Below, piece by piece: positions 1 to 8,256 of a DNA stretch of 64,000 nucleotides. Where the stretch lies: the NCBI GenBank assembly GCA_020637795.1, contig JACKJT010000001.1, positions 1,426,001-1,490,000 on the forward strand, given 5' to 3'. Both the position numbers and the translations under genes were made by a program. The notes below the pieces were generated by a model, which saw only the letters and a program-made list of their open reading frames with translations, ran no database searches and was not told the DNA's origin. Numbering within the stretch: position 1 is the stretch's first letter; the number at the start of each line of letters is the position of its first letter. The stretch is from Hoeflea sp. GTDB taxonomy: Bacteria > Pseudomonadota > Alphaproteobacteria > Rhizobiales > Rhizobiaceae.

Positions 1-95
1 GCGGCCAGGCCTTCGCAAGACCCCCGGGCGGCGAAGCGACATGCCTGCAACGCGAAAACCGGTCCGGACCTGATCCGGCCGCAAGACGCCGATGC

Positions 96-866
96 TCAGA
101 CGACCAGGATGGGAGTCCGGGTCGGGACACGGTCATAGAGATCGCAGATATCCTGGTTGATCAGTCTCACGCAACCCGACGACACGGCCTTGCCGATGGA
201 CCGGTATTCGGGACTGCCATGCAGGCGGTAAAGCGTGTCCTCGCCGTTCTGGAAGATGTAGAGCGCACGGGCGCCGAGCGGATTGTCGAGGCCGGGCGGC
301 ATGCCGCCGTTTGCGGCCGAATAGCGCTCCAGTTCCGGCTGGCGGGCGATCATGTCCTCGGGCGGGGTCCATTTCGGCCATTTCTGCTTCCACTGCACGA
401 TGGCGCGGCCCGACCAGGCAAAGCCCTCGCGGCCGATACCGACGCCGTAGCGCATGGCCCTGCCATTTTCGCGGACCAGATAAAGGAAACGCTGGGATGT
501 ATTGACGACCAGGGTGCCGGGCCGCTCGCCTGTCGGATCAGCCACCTCCTGGCGAAGAAAGGCCGGATCGATCTCCTGGTACGGAATGGCCGGCAACGGA
601 AAGGGCTCGTCGAGCTTCGGGCCGTACATGCTGTCGTAATAAGACGAAACAGCGCTCAGCCCGGAGCCTCGGTTGGCGGGCTCACGGAAGACCGGCCGGG
701 TGTCGGTCATGAATTGCTGGGTTGTCTGCGGTCCGGCGCAGCCGGCAAGCGTGGCAGTTGCGGCAGAGCCGAGCGCCAGGAAACTGCGCCGTGAGAGGCC
801 ACGCGATGCCAGCTCACCACCACTGATACCGGTCGAGTTCAGGTCTTTTTGGTTTGGTCCGGTCAT
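96..866 (-). CDS. L,D-transpeptidase (YkuD family), Tat-exported lipoprotein
   Basis: Periplasmic YkuD-fold enzyme expected to form 3-3 peptidoglycan cross-links or attach proteins to peptidoglycan. The N-terminus carries a twin-arginine motif (SRRSFLAL, Arg26-Arg27) followed by a short hydrophobic stretch and a lipobox LAGC with Cys43, so it is probably a Tat-dependent lipoprotein. The catalytic signature lies near the C-terminus: a His in HGSPEYRS and the Cys in SSGCVRL, spaced as in the family. I start it at ATG 866; an in-frame TTG at 884 would add six residues. It is a single gene with no partner on either side. The family call is secure; the precise cross-linking role is inference. Confidence 0.9.
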   Translation of the reverse strand: MTGPNQKDLNSTGISGGELASRGLSRRSFLALGSAATATLAGCAGPQTTQQFMTDTRPVFREPANRGSGLSAVSSYYDSMYGPKLDEPFPLPAIPYQEIDPAFLRQEVADPTGERPGTLVVNTSQRFLYLVRENGRAMRYGVGIGREGFAWSGRAIVQWKQKWPKWTPPEDMIARQPELERYSAANGGMPPGLDNPLGARALYIFQNGEDTLYRLHGSPEYRSIGKAVSSGCVRLINQDICDLYDRVPTRTPILVV

Positions 867-1077
867 GTCGCGGAAAGTCCTCAAGTCTCAAGAGATCGAA
901 ATCGGCGCCGATATCCGTCCGGAAGAATCCCCGGCCCGACTCAACGCGCTGGGGCACATTTGAGTTCCGATTGTGACTTTCCCACGCCTGGCTTGTGGCG
1001 AACTTGCCACAGCAATCGCGTTTGGTGATGACATCTGCGTGATGGGCAGGTGAATGGCGGTGCGACCGGCCGCGGCG

Positions 1078-1731
1078 CTATTCGACGCCGTTGAGGTCGG
1101 GCAGGATCAGCGACGGGGACAGGTCGCGATACTCGTCGGGCATCTTGGCCCGGTTGATCCAGACCGTGCGAAAACCGAACTTGGTTGCGCCGGCGACATC
1201 CCAGCGGTTGGACGACTGGAACGACACCGCACCGGGATAGAGCCGGTAGGCGGTGGTCACCATGTCATAGACTGCCGGATCGGTCTTGAAGGTCTTGAGT
1301 TCGTCGACGGAGAATACATCGTCGATGACGGTGTCGAGGGCGGCATTGGTGACAGCCGAATCCAGCATCTTCACCGAGCCGTTCGACAGGATTGCAACGC
1401 GGGCGCCGGTGGCTTTCAGCGCCTTCAGAACGGCGGGGACTTCGGGGTAGCAATCAAGCTTGAAATAGGCATCGAGCAATTGCGGCCTGAGGCTCTTGTC
1501 GGCGCTTGGGACCCGCTCGAAGGCATGATCGAGCGCTTCCTCGGTCAGCGCCCAGAAGTCGCGCCACTGTCCCATGAGCGCCCGGGTCCAGGAGTATTCA
1601 AGCTGCTTGGCCCGCCAGATCTCCGACAGCAGTTGCCCGTCCGGTCCAACCGCGTCCGCATGGCGGCGTACTGCGGAATGAACATCGAACAGGGTTCCAT
1701 AGGCATCAAAGACATATGCGGCATAGGCCAT
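1078..1731 (-). CDS. Haloacid dehalogenase, type II
   Basis: HAD-superfamily hydrolase of the (S)-2-haloacid dehalogenase group, which converts short 2-haloacids to 2-hydroxyacids. The nucleophile Asp9 sits in VFDAYGTLFD, the SNG motif carries the motif II Ser, motif III is FKTDPAVY, and SSNRWDVAGA supplies the Ser/Asn/Asp triad typical of true type II enzymes. The 217-aa length fits the family (about 220-230). The start at 1731 is chosen because it places MAYAAYVFDAYGTLF at the N-terminus and has GAGG upstream; the longer ORF adds an unrelated tail. Some relatives act on other small substrates, so the haloacid substrate is inferred from motifs. Confidence 0.87.
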   Translation of the reverse strand: MAYAAYVFDAYGTLFDVHSAVRRHADAVGPDGQLLSEIWRAKQLEYSWTRALMGQWRDFWALTEEALDHAFERVPSADKSLRPQLLDAYFKLDCYPEVPAVLKALKATGARVAILSNGSVKMLDSAVTNAALDTVIDDVFSVDELKTFKTDPAVYDMVTTAYRLYPGAVSFQSSNRWDVAGATKFGFRTVWINRAKMPDEYRDLSPSLILPDLNGVE

Positions 1732-1767
1732 TGGGGTATTCCTCGTGCAACGCGCACACGATGCCCG

Positions 1768-1782
1768 TGTTGCAGCGCAACA
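1768..1782. promoter_or_regulatory. Inverted repeat upstream of haloacid dehalogenase
   Basis: A 15-bp inverted repeat with arms TGTTGC/GCAACA around AGC lies 37 bp upstream of the dehalogenase start. Its position suits an operator for an unidentified regulator. No regulator gene is adjacent, so the role is a guess. Confidence 0.3.
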
Positions 1783-1971
1783 GTCAAGCGCCAACCACGT
1801 CCCGTGGCGCCGAATACCCGCCGGGTCCAAAAATTTCCCGGCGGTGCCGCAATACGCAAGGATCGTGCGATTGACCAGACCCCGCCTGTTTGTCGCGAGG
1901 TGATGACTTGACGACGGGGGCGGCGGCGGTCGAATGTCCGTTCACAGAGATACCATCGGCAGGAGGACATC

Positions 1972-2838
1972 ATGGCCGTCAATACCCAAGCCCGCACCAA
2001 GACCTGGACCTATGTCGATGGCGAGTGGCTTGAAGGCAATCCGCCGCTGATCGGCCCCGTCAGCCACGCCATGTGGCTAGGCTCGACGGTGTTTGACGGC
2101 GCGCGCTGGTTTGACGGTGTGGCTCCCGATCTCGATCTGCATTGCGCGCGGGTCAACCGCTCGGCCAATGCGCTGGGGATGCGCGCCACCATGGAAGCCG
2201 AAGCGATCGAAGCGCTGGCGCGCGAAGGACTGAAAAAGTTCGACGGCAAGACCGCCGTCTACATCAAGCCGATGTACTGGGCAGAGCACGGCGGCTACAT
2301 GTCGGTGCCGGCCGATCCGGACTCGACGCGGTTCTGCCTGTGCCTGTTCGAAAGCCCGATGATCGCCTCGTCAGGCTTTTCGGTCACAGTGTCGCCGTTC
2401 CGGCGTCCGACCTATGAAACCGCACCAACCAATGCGAAGGCGGGCTGCCTCTACCCCAACAACGGCCGGGCGGTGATGGAAGCCAAGTCGCGCGGCTTCG
2501 ACAACGCGCTGGTGCTCGACATGCTCGGCAATGTCGCGGAAACCGGTACCTCCAACATCTTCATGGTCAAGGACGGCATGGTGTTCACGCCGGCGCCGAA
2601 CGGAACCTTCCTGACCGGCATCACCCGGTCACGGACGATCAAGCTTTTGCGCGAGGCGGGCACGGAAGTGGTGGAGAAATCGCTCTCCGTCGCCGACTTC
2701 ATGGATGCAGACGAGATCTTCTCGACCGGCAACCACTCCAAGGTGGTACCTGTGATCAAGATCGAGGACCGGGAACTGCAGGCCGGGCCGACCGGCCGCA
2801 AGGCCCGCGAAATCTACATGGATTGGGCGCACGCCTGA
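1972..2838 (+). CDS. Class IV PLP aminotransferase, branched-chain type
   Basis: Fold-type IV aminotransferase of the branched-chain amino acid/D-amino acid group (288 aa). The catalytic lysine is Lys156 in TNAKAGCLYPNN, and the C-terminal half has the SNIFMVKDGMVFTP and GITRSRT phosphate-binding segments. It starts at an ATG preceded by a strong AGGAGG. RidA follows after 23 bp on the same strand, a sensible pairing because RidA proteins remove reactive enamine/imine intermediates released by PLP enzymes. A housekeeping role in Leu/Ile/Val transamination is possible, but related class IV enzymes use other amino donors, so I leave out the ilvE symbol. Confidence 0.85.
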   Translation: MAVNTQARTKTWTYVDGEWLEGNPPLIGPVSHAMWLGSTVFDGARWFDGVAPDLDLHCARVNRSANALGMRATMEAEAIEALAREGLKKFDGKTAVYIKPMYWAEHGGYMSVPADPDSTRFCLCLFESPMIASSGFSVTVSPFRRPTYETAPTNAKAGCLYPNNGRAVMEAKSRGFDNALVLDMLGNVAETGTSNIFMVKDGMVFTPAPNGTFLTGITRSRTIKLLREAGTEVVEKSLSVADFMDADEIFSTGNHSKVVPVIKIEDRELQAGPTGRKAREIYMDWAHA

Positions 2839-2861
2839 GAAGACGCGACAGGAATGGCTGA

Positions 2862-3245
2862 ATGAGCGAAAGACGCAAACATTCCACCGGCTCGCCGTTC
2901 GAGAAGGCGGCAGCCTATTCCCGCGCCGTTCGACAGGGCCCGTTCGTGCAGGTGTCGGGTACAACCGGCTATGATTACAGCGCGATGGAAATGCCGGCGA
3001 GCGTCGCCGACCAGGCGCGCAACTGCTTCACCACTATTGCCGCCTCGCTGGCGGCACTCGATGCCAGCCTGAGCGATGTGGTGCGGGTGAGATATTATGT
3101 CACCAAGCCCGAACACTTCGATGCCGTGGCGCCGGTACTGGCCGAACACCTGGGCGGCATCGATCCGGCGGCGACGATGATCGTCTGCCAGCTGATCCGT
3201 CCGGAAATGCTGATCGAAATCGAGGTGACAGCCCAGGTCGAATAG
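2862..3245 (+). CDS. RidA family protein (YjgF/YER057c/UK114)
   Basis: A 127-aa protein of the RidA superfamily, whose canonical members hydrolyse 2-aminoacrylate-type enamines. It shows the family arrangement: an N-terminal segment leading into FVQVSGTTGYDY, a central LAALDASLSDVVRVRYYVT stretch, and a C-terminal IEIEVTAQVE strand. Canonical RidA carries a catalytic Arg in a C-terminal motif of IEIEAVA type; here the segment LIRPEMLIEIEV contains an Arg a few residues before that strand. I cannot tell an active from an inactive subfamily by eye. It probably shares a transcript with the upstream aminotransferase and converges on denD. Confidence 0.85.
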   Translation: MSERRKHSTGSPFEKAAAYSRAVRQGPFVQVSGTTGYDYSAMEMPASVADQARNCFTTIAASLAALDASLSDVVRVRYYVTKPEHFDAVAPVLAEHLGGIDPAATMIVCQLIRPEMLIEIEVTAQVE

Positions 3246-3257
3246 GGCCGGACCGGG

Positions 3258-4247
3258 TCAGACCCGGATCTCGCCGCCCATCTCGTCCTCGATATGGATG
3301 CGGATGATCTCGTTGAACGAGGATTCCGCCCGGAAGCCGAGCGCCAGCGCCTTCTCGGGCGCAAAACCGCGCGGCCAGGCCGAGACGATGCGCATGATCT
3401 CGGGCGCGGGTTCGCGGCGGATGAGCGCCACCGCCTTGTCGCCTGCAATCTGCCGCAGCGCCTCGATCTGCTCGGCCACGGTGGCCGATACTCCGGGCAT
3501 GTTGAGCGCCCGGCGATGCCCGACGGGGCCTGTGTCCATGGTCGCGGCATGGGTGAGGAAGCCGACCGCGGCGCGCGGACTGGCGTGCCAGTGCCGCACC
3601 GTATCGGGGACCGGCAGGATCGCGGGCTTGCCGGCCAGCGGTTCGCGCAGGATGCCGGAGAAGAAGCCGGATGCCGCAGCATTCGGAATGCCGGGGCGTA
3701 TGCAGATCGTCGGCAGGCGGATCGCCATGCCGTCGAAGAAGCCGCGGCGGGTGTAATCCTGCAGAAGCAGTTCGCCGATCACCTTCTGCGTGCCGTAGCT
3801 GGTGAGCGGCGCGGTCAGGAACGTGTCGTCGATCTCGTCGGGCACGGGAGCGCCAAAGGCCGCGACAGAAGACGAAAACACCACGCGCGGGCAATAGCCG
3901 TCCACTTCCGAGAGATGGCGGATCGCATCAAACAGGTGGCGGGTTCCATCAAGATTGATGCGGTAGCCCTTGTCAAAATCCAGTTCCGCCTCTCCCGAAA
4001 CGATTGCTGCCAGGTGAATGACCACATCGGGCCGGCCGGCGACAAGTTGGTGTGCCGCGCGGGGATCGGAGATATCGAGTGCAAGGCTTGCAACCTCCCC
4101 TGAAAAGCCGGTCGGGACTTCCGGTTTGACCGTGTCGGCGAGTGTCAACCGGATCACTTCATGAGCGCCCAGCCTGCCGGTGGCCACAACGGCGTTCACC
4201 AACTTGCGACCGATCATGCCGGCAGCTCCGATCACCAGTAGATGCAT
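3258..4247 (-). CDS. denD: D-erythronate dehydrogenase-like NAD-dependent epimerase/dehydratase
   Basis: Extended short-chain dehydrogenase of 329 aa closely resembling DenD, which oxidises D-erythronate to 2-oxo-tetronate. The Rossmann motif is GAAGMIG (7-13), and the catalytic set is Ser125-127 with Tyr151 and Lys155 (YGTQK). RLPTICIRPG and VRHWHASPRAAVGFL are characteristic of the DenD/YmoA-like branch. Other pathway genes (a DUF1537 kinase such as DenK or OtnK, OtnC, OtnI) are not in this window, so either they lie elsewhere or the substrate differs. It is monocistronic, convergent with RidA and divergent from the EamA gene. The symbol rests on overall resemblance. Confidence 0.72.
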   Translation of the reverse strand: MHLLVIGAAGMIGRKLVNAVVATGRLGAHEVIRLTLADTVKPEVPTGFSGEVASLALDISDPRAAHQLVAGRPDVVIHLAAIVSGEAELDFDKGYRINLDGTRHLFDAIRHLSEVDGYCPRVVFSSSVAAFGAPVPDEIDDTFLTAPLTSYGTQKVIGELLLQDYTRRGFFDGMAIRLPTICIRPGIPNAAASGFFSGILREPLAGKPAILPVPDTVRHWHASPRAAVGFLTHAATMDTGPVGHRRALNMPGVSATVAEQIEALRQIAGDKAVALIRREPAPEIMRIVSAWPRGFAPEKALALGFRAESSFNEIIRIHIEDEMGGEIRV

Positions 4248-4479
4248 TCTGCGGCCCTCGTGTTCCTGCCCTCACTCCAGCCCGAACGGTAGGGCCAGAC
4301 GCTGCGGAGCGCAAATGGGAAAGCAGCGGAGAGGTCTTGCACGCCGAGTTGCGGCGCCGAATTGCGTTGACCTGACAGCAAGGCAATTGTCGCCGCCGCC
4401 TGGTTGGCCTAAACCGGTCTGTCTGCAATTGAGTCTTCGGCACAGGGTTCTCCTGCCGGAAACACGGAGAGCCCCGCGC

Positions 4480-5364
4480 ATGCCTCAAACCTATCGGCCG
4501 GTCCAGGCTGCACTGTGGATGTGCGGATCGATCAGTTCCTTCTCGGCAATGGCCGTGGCGGGCCGCTATGTCTCGGCCGTCCACTCGACCTTCGAGATCA
4601 TGGCGTTCCGTTCTCTGGTCGGTCTGATAATCGTTCTCGGCCTTGCCAGCGCAAGCCGCAGGCTCGGCGAGATCAGATGCGAGCGGCTGAAACAGCATTT
4701 CTTCCGGAACCTGTTCCATTTCACCGGTCAGAACCTCTGGTTCTTCGCCCTGGCGTCAATTCCGCTGGCGCAGGTATTCGCGCTCGAGTTCACGACGCCC
4801 GTCTGGGTCATCCTGTTGAGCTTCGCGTTTCTGGGCGAACGGCTGACCGGTTCCAAGATCGTTGCCGCAGGCCTGGGCTTTCTGGGCATTCTCGTTGTCG
4901 CGCGGCCGGATTTCGGCTCGCTGGAGCCCGGATTGATCACCGCGGCAATGTCGGCGATCTTCTTCGCCGCGACCATCATCATGACCAAGGCGCTGACCCG
5001 TCATGAAAGCATTGTCTCGATCCTGTTCTGGCTAACCTTGTTTCAGCTGGGCTTCGGCTTTGTTGCGCTGGTGTTGCAGCCCTCGGTCAGCTGGCCAACG
5101 CTGGCGACGCTACCATGGCTGCTGGTGATCGGCGCCGCAGGCTTGCTGGCGCATTACTGCCTGACGACCGCGCTGTCGCTGGCTCCGGCAAGTTTCGTGA
5201 TGCCGATCGACTTCGCCCGGCTGCCGCTGATCGTCATCGTCGGCGCCATCCTGTTCGGTGAAAAGGCCGACGTCTTCATCCTGCTCGGCGGCGGCATCAT
5301 CATCCTTGCCAACTGGATCAACATCCGCGGCGGCAAACGCGCGGCGGCAGCACCGACGAACTGA
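4480..5364 (+). CDS. EamA/DMT-family transporter
   Basis: A 294-aa inner-membrane protein with about ten hydrophobic segments arranged as two EamA repeats, typical of the drug/metabolite transporter superfamily that exports amino acids, metabolites or drugs. ATG 4480 is chosen over the longer ORF because it begins at the first repeat (MPQTYRPVQAALWMCGS) and has CGGAGA about ten bases upstream; the extra N-terminal 100 residues of the open frame are Arg/Pro-rich and look non-coding. It sits alone between denD (divergent) and tRNA-Thr. The substrate cannot be predicted. Confidence 0.87.
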   Translation: MPQTYRPVQAALWMCGSISSFSAMAVAGRYVSAVHSTFEIMAFRSLVGLIIVLGLASASRRLGEIRCERLKQHFFRNLFHFTGQNLWFFALASIPLAQVFALEFTTPVWVILLSFAFLGERLTGSKIVAAGLGFLGILVVARPDFGSLEPGLITAAMSAIFFAATIIMTKALTRHESIVSILFWLTLFQLGFGFVALVLQPSVSWPTLATLPWLLVIGAAGLLAHYCLTTALSLAPASFVMPIDFARLPLIVIVGAILFGEKADVFILLGGGIIILANWINIRGGKRAAAAPTN

Positions 5365-5406
5365 TGCCTCGACTGTAGTGAGTGGAATGAGGGTAAAGGC
5401 GGGAAA

Positions 5407-5482
5407 TGGTGCCGCTTACGTGACTCGAACACGTGACCCCGTCATTACGAATGACGTGCTCTACCAACTGAGCTAAAGCGGC
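5407..5482 (-). tRNA. tRNA-Thr, anticodon CGU
   Basis: The reverse complement folds as a complete cloverleaf of 76 nt: acceptor stem GCCGCTT/AAGCGGC, D-arm GCTCAGTTGGTAGAGC, anticodon stem GTCAT/ATGAC with loop TTCGTAA, and T-arm with GTTCGAGTC. Anticodon CGU reads ACG. Discriminator A and the CCA end are encoded. I see no integrase or attachment-site duplication next to it. Confidence 0.95.
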
Positions 5483-5609
5483 ATGCCAGTTCATCGCGGG
5501 ATCCGTTCCCGCAGGATGGAGGGCAAATACCGTGATTGCCCCCCGAATTCAAGCGGTCATCGGCAGCCTGGCGGATTTTTTGGCGCCACGCCTGTCCGGT
5601 CCTCGCAGA

Positions 5610-6569
5610 TCAAAGCGCCAGGCGCTGGCGGGCGGCCTTGTATTCGCTCTCAAGCCGGTCGACGAGATCGGCGACCGGGCCGATCTTCTTGACCGCGCCG
5701 ATGCCCTGGCCCGAGCCCCAGATCTCTTTCCAGGCCTTCGGCCCGGAGGATGCCTTGTCGAAATCCATCTTGCTGGGATCGGCCACCGGCAAATTCTCCG
5801 GATCCAGTCCGGATGCCGCGATCGAGGGCTTGAGATAGTTGCCGGGAATACCAGTGAAATAATTGGAGTAGACGATGTCCTTGGCTTCGCTGTCGACGAT
5901 CATCTGCTTGTACTCGTCGACGGCGCGGGCCTCGTCGGTGGCGATGAAGGGCGAGCCGATATAGGCCATGTCGGCACCCATGGCCTGGGCGGCGAGAATG
6001 GCTCCACCGGTCGCGATCGAGCCCGAAAGCAGCAGCGGGCCGTCGAACCACTCGCGGATTTCCTGGACCAGCGCGAAAGGCGAGAGCGGACCGGCGTGGC
6101 CGCCGGCCCCGGCGGCAACCGCGATCAGGCCATCGGCGCCCTTGTTGATGGCCGAATGGGCATGGCGGTTGTTGATGATGTCATGCAGTACTATGCCGCC
6201 ATAGGAATGGATCGCGGCGTTGACTTCGGGCACCGCGCCGAGCGAGGAAATCACCACCGGCACCTTGTATTTGACGCACATGGTCAGATCGTGCTCGAGC
6301 CGCTTGTTGGAGCGATGGACGATCTGGTTGACGGCAAACGGAGCGGCCGGACGATCCGGGTTCTTTGCGGTGTGGTCGGCGAGGCCTTCGGTGATTTCGG
6401 CGAGCCATTCGTCAAGCTGGGCTTCGGGGCGGGCGTTGAGCGCGGGAAACGACCCCATGATGCCCGCCTTGCACTGGGCCATGACCAGCGGCGGGTGGGA
6501 AATGATGAACAGGGGTGCGGCAACGACTGGAAGCCGGAAATTGGTCTGGAGAACGGCGGGAAGGGTCAT
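5610..6569 (-). CDS. Nitronate monooxygenase / 2-nitropropane dioxygenase-like flavoprotein
   Basis: FMN-dependent TIM-barrel enzyme of the NMO/NPD family (319 aa). N-terminal RLPVVAAPLFIISHPPLV contacts flavin phosphate in relatives; GAGGHAGPLSPFALV is the AGGHAG motif with the conserved His; and SGSIATGGAILAAQAMGADMAYIGSPFIAT is the C-terminal phosphate-binding segment. Known members oxidise alkyl nitronates or act as NADH:quinone reductases. The start is placed at ATG 6569 with GAGG upstream, dropping eleven residues of the longer ORF. A palindrome sits about 20 bp upstream of the start. Family is sure, substrate is not. Confidence 0.87.
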   Translation of the reverse strand: MTLPAVLQTNFRLPVVAAPLFIISHPPLVMAQCKAGIMGSFPALNARPEAQLDEWLAEITEGLADHTAKNPDRPAAPFAVNQIVHRSNKRLEHDLTMCVKYKVPVVISSLGAVPEVNAAIHSYGGIVLHDIINNRHAHSAINKGADGLIAVAAGAGGHAGPLSPFALVQEIREWFDGPLLLSGSIATGGAILAAQAMGADMAYIGSPFIATDEARAVDEYKQMIVDSEAKDIVYSNYFTGIPGNYLKPSIAASGLDPENLPVADPSKMDFDKASSGPKAWKEIWGSGQGIGAVKKIGPVADLVDRLESEYKAARQRLAL

Positions 6570-6588
6570 AGGGCCTCGCAAATCACAG

Positions 6589-6608
6589 TGACGTTTACGC
6601 AAACGTCA
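6589..6608. promoter_or_regulatory. 20-bp palindromic candidate operator upstream of nitronate monooxygenase
   Basis: A perfect inverted repeat with 8-bp arms TGACGTTT/AAACGTCA around ACGC lies 19 bp upstream of the monooxygenase start. From memory it resembles operators of acyl-CoA or branched-chain catabolism regulators (LiuR or TetR type) with TGACGTTTACG-like half sites. That match is uncheckable here. Confidence 0.55.
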
Positions 6609-6859
6609 ATCCCCATAGCAGAGCCGGGGTAAGCTGAAAAGGCTTGACGTGCCAAGCCGGCTCCATAGCCGGATGGGTCCTGGTTCCGCTGCAAGCTTGA
6701 GTTTTACCGGGTTAGCGGATACGCACAGGATTACGGCATGGGCCGGCAGGCAGCGCTTATGACTGCATCTTGTCTGGTTGCAGCCAGATCGGCGCGAAAA
6801 TGCCAGAATTGACAGTTCCGGCCTGGTGACACCCAGACCGGCGGTACGGAGACAGACCA

Positions 6860-8170
6860 TTGACCGGCATGGAAGCGGCAATTCGCGGGGCTTTGGACAA
6901 GGCTGGGATTCCGGGTGCACAGGCCCGGCGCCGGATCTATGATTCCGCCCGTGCCGCGCTCGACCGCAGCCTCGAGCGCCAGGGTATCATCGATCCGGAA
7001 CGGGTGGATGAGCACCGGCACAAGCTGGAAATCCTGATTGCCGATATCGAGGCCGAATGGACCCCGCCAAGCACGCCCGAACCGGCACCGGTTGCGGAAT
7101 CGCCGGCTGTTGCCGAAGCGCCGGCTGTTGCATCCCCCCGCGATCCCGAACCGGCGGAGCCCGAAACACCCGCGCCTTCCCGGCCGGTGTATGACGTGCA
7201 GGCGGCGCTCGGGCCGGAACATGACGGCCCATTCGTGAATGCCCCTTCACGGGACGACATGGCCGGGTCCGCGGAACGCCCGCACCGGCCCGCGCCAACG
7301 GTGGCCCCGGTCTCGCATGAGACGCGGGGCCCGGCGTCCTCCGTCGCCGGCTCAGACCTCGATTTCGCACCGGATGCCGGCCACCATGCCGCACCGGCAG
7401 CGGCCGCTCCCGGCATCGCCGCCGAACGGCCGCCGCACATCGAGGCTCCCGCCGCTGCGCCGGCAAAACCGGCCAAGCCTGCGAAGAAGGTCAAGACCCC
7501 GAAGCCGCGCAAGGAAAAGCGCCGGCGCGGCGTTTTCGCCTCGATGTTTTCGGCAGCGGTGATGCTGTCGTTCCTCGGGATCGGAGTCTGGTGGCTGATC
7601 GAGAGCGGCGCGCTGAAGAGTGCCGCGGAACGCGACACCAGCGTGCCTAATCCGCCGCCTTCGCTCAGCCGTGACGATTTCGCCGGCGGGCCGCAGCAGC
7701 TCAATCCCGGCTCGGGGTTTTCCGGGGAGTGGGCCAATGTGTTCACGCCCGGCCGCGACGGCGCAGCCGAGGTCCGTGGCAACGCCAGCGCCGAGGTGAT
7801 CGAGGAGGCCGAAGGCAACGTGCTTCGGATCATTTCGAGGAGCGGCGGAACGGATGGCGAGGTGCTGGTGCCGCTTGGCGCGGAAGTCATGCAGGCGCTG
7901 GCCGGGCGCAATTCGGTGCTGGCGCTGACGGTGCGCTCGGCGTCACCCGAAGCAACACAGATCTATGTCAAATGCGAGTTCTCGGTTTTGGGCGAGTGCG
8001 GACGTCGGCGTTTCGACGTGACCTATGACACGACCGATCTCCTGTTCAACCTCGATTACGACCGCGCGCTGGCGCCCAACGAAGGCGGCTTCCTGGTCAT
8101 CAACAGCGATATCTCAGGCGCCGGCAAGGGCATCGATCTGCTCGCCGTGCGGATCCGGCCGCTGAGCTGA
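6860..8170 (+). CDS. Pro/Ala-rich single-pass membrane protein of unknown function
   Basis: A 436-aa protein with three visible parts. Residues 1-70 form a charged helical domain (AAIRGALDKAGI through HRHKLEILIADIEAEW). Residues 70-220 are a low-complexity Pro/Ala/Glu linker ending in a Lys-rich stop-transfer-like stretch (KPAKPAKKVKTPKPRKEKRRR). One transmembrane helix follows around 232-252 (FSAAVMLSFLGIGVWWLIESG), then a soluble C-terminal domain of about 160 residues that reads as beta-rich. Positive charges before the helix suggest a cytoplasmic N-terminus and a periplasmic C-terminus. The start is TTG 6860, preceded at good spacing by GGAG; the ATG nine bases later is too far. I do not recognise a function. 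Confidence 0.75.
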   Translation: MTGMEAAIRGALDKAGIPGAQARRRIYDSARAALDRSLERQGIIDPERVDEHRHKLEILIADIEAEWTPPSTPEPAPVAESPAVAEAPAVASPRDPEPAEPETPAPSRPVYDVQAALGPEHDGPFVNAPSRDDMAGSAERPHRPAPTVAPVSHETRGPASSVAGSDLDFAPDAGHHAAPAAAAPGIAAERPPHIEAPAAAPAKPAKPAKKVKTPKPRKEKRRRGVFASMFSAAVMLSFLGIGVWWLIESGALKSAAERDTSVPNPPPSLSRDDFAGGPQQLNPGSGFSGEWANVFTPGRDGAAEVRGNASAEVIEEAEGNVLRIISRSGGTDGEVLVPLGAEVMQALAGRNSVLALTVRSASPEATQIYVKCEFSVLGECGRRRFDVTYDTTDLLFNLDYDRALAPNEGGFLVINSDISGAGKGIDLLAVRIRPLS

Positions 8171-8210
8171 CCACGCCGGCAGCTCCGGGTCGTCCGTTGT
8201 GTGGCGACAC

Positions 8211-8237
8211 AAAAACGCCCGCTGAAAAGCGGGCGTT
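8211..8237 (-). terminator. Intrinsic terminator of the sulfide operon
   Basis: The stem AACGCCCGC/GCGGGCGTT (9 bp, 6-nt loop) is followed on the minus strand by a T-rich tract, 20 bases after the peroxiredoxin stop. On the plus strand it could also weakly serve the convergent upstream gene. Confidence 0.85.
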
Positions 8238-8256
8238 CCTGTTGACTGGCGATAAC

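Noticed and set aside
5407..5482. Integration site at tRNA-Thr
   Set aside because: No integrase, no duplicated tRNA 3' end and no shift in gene type next to it.
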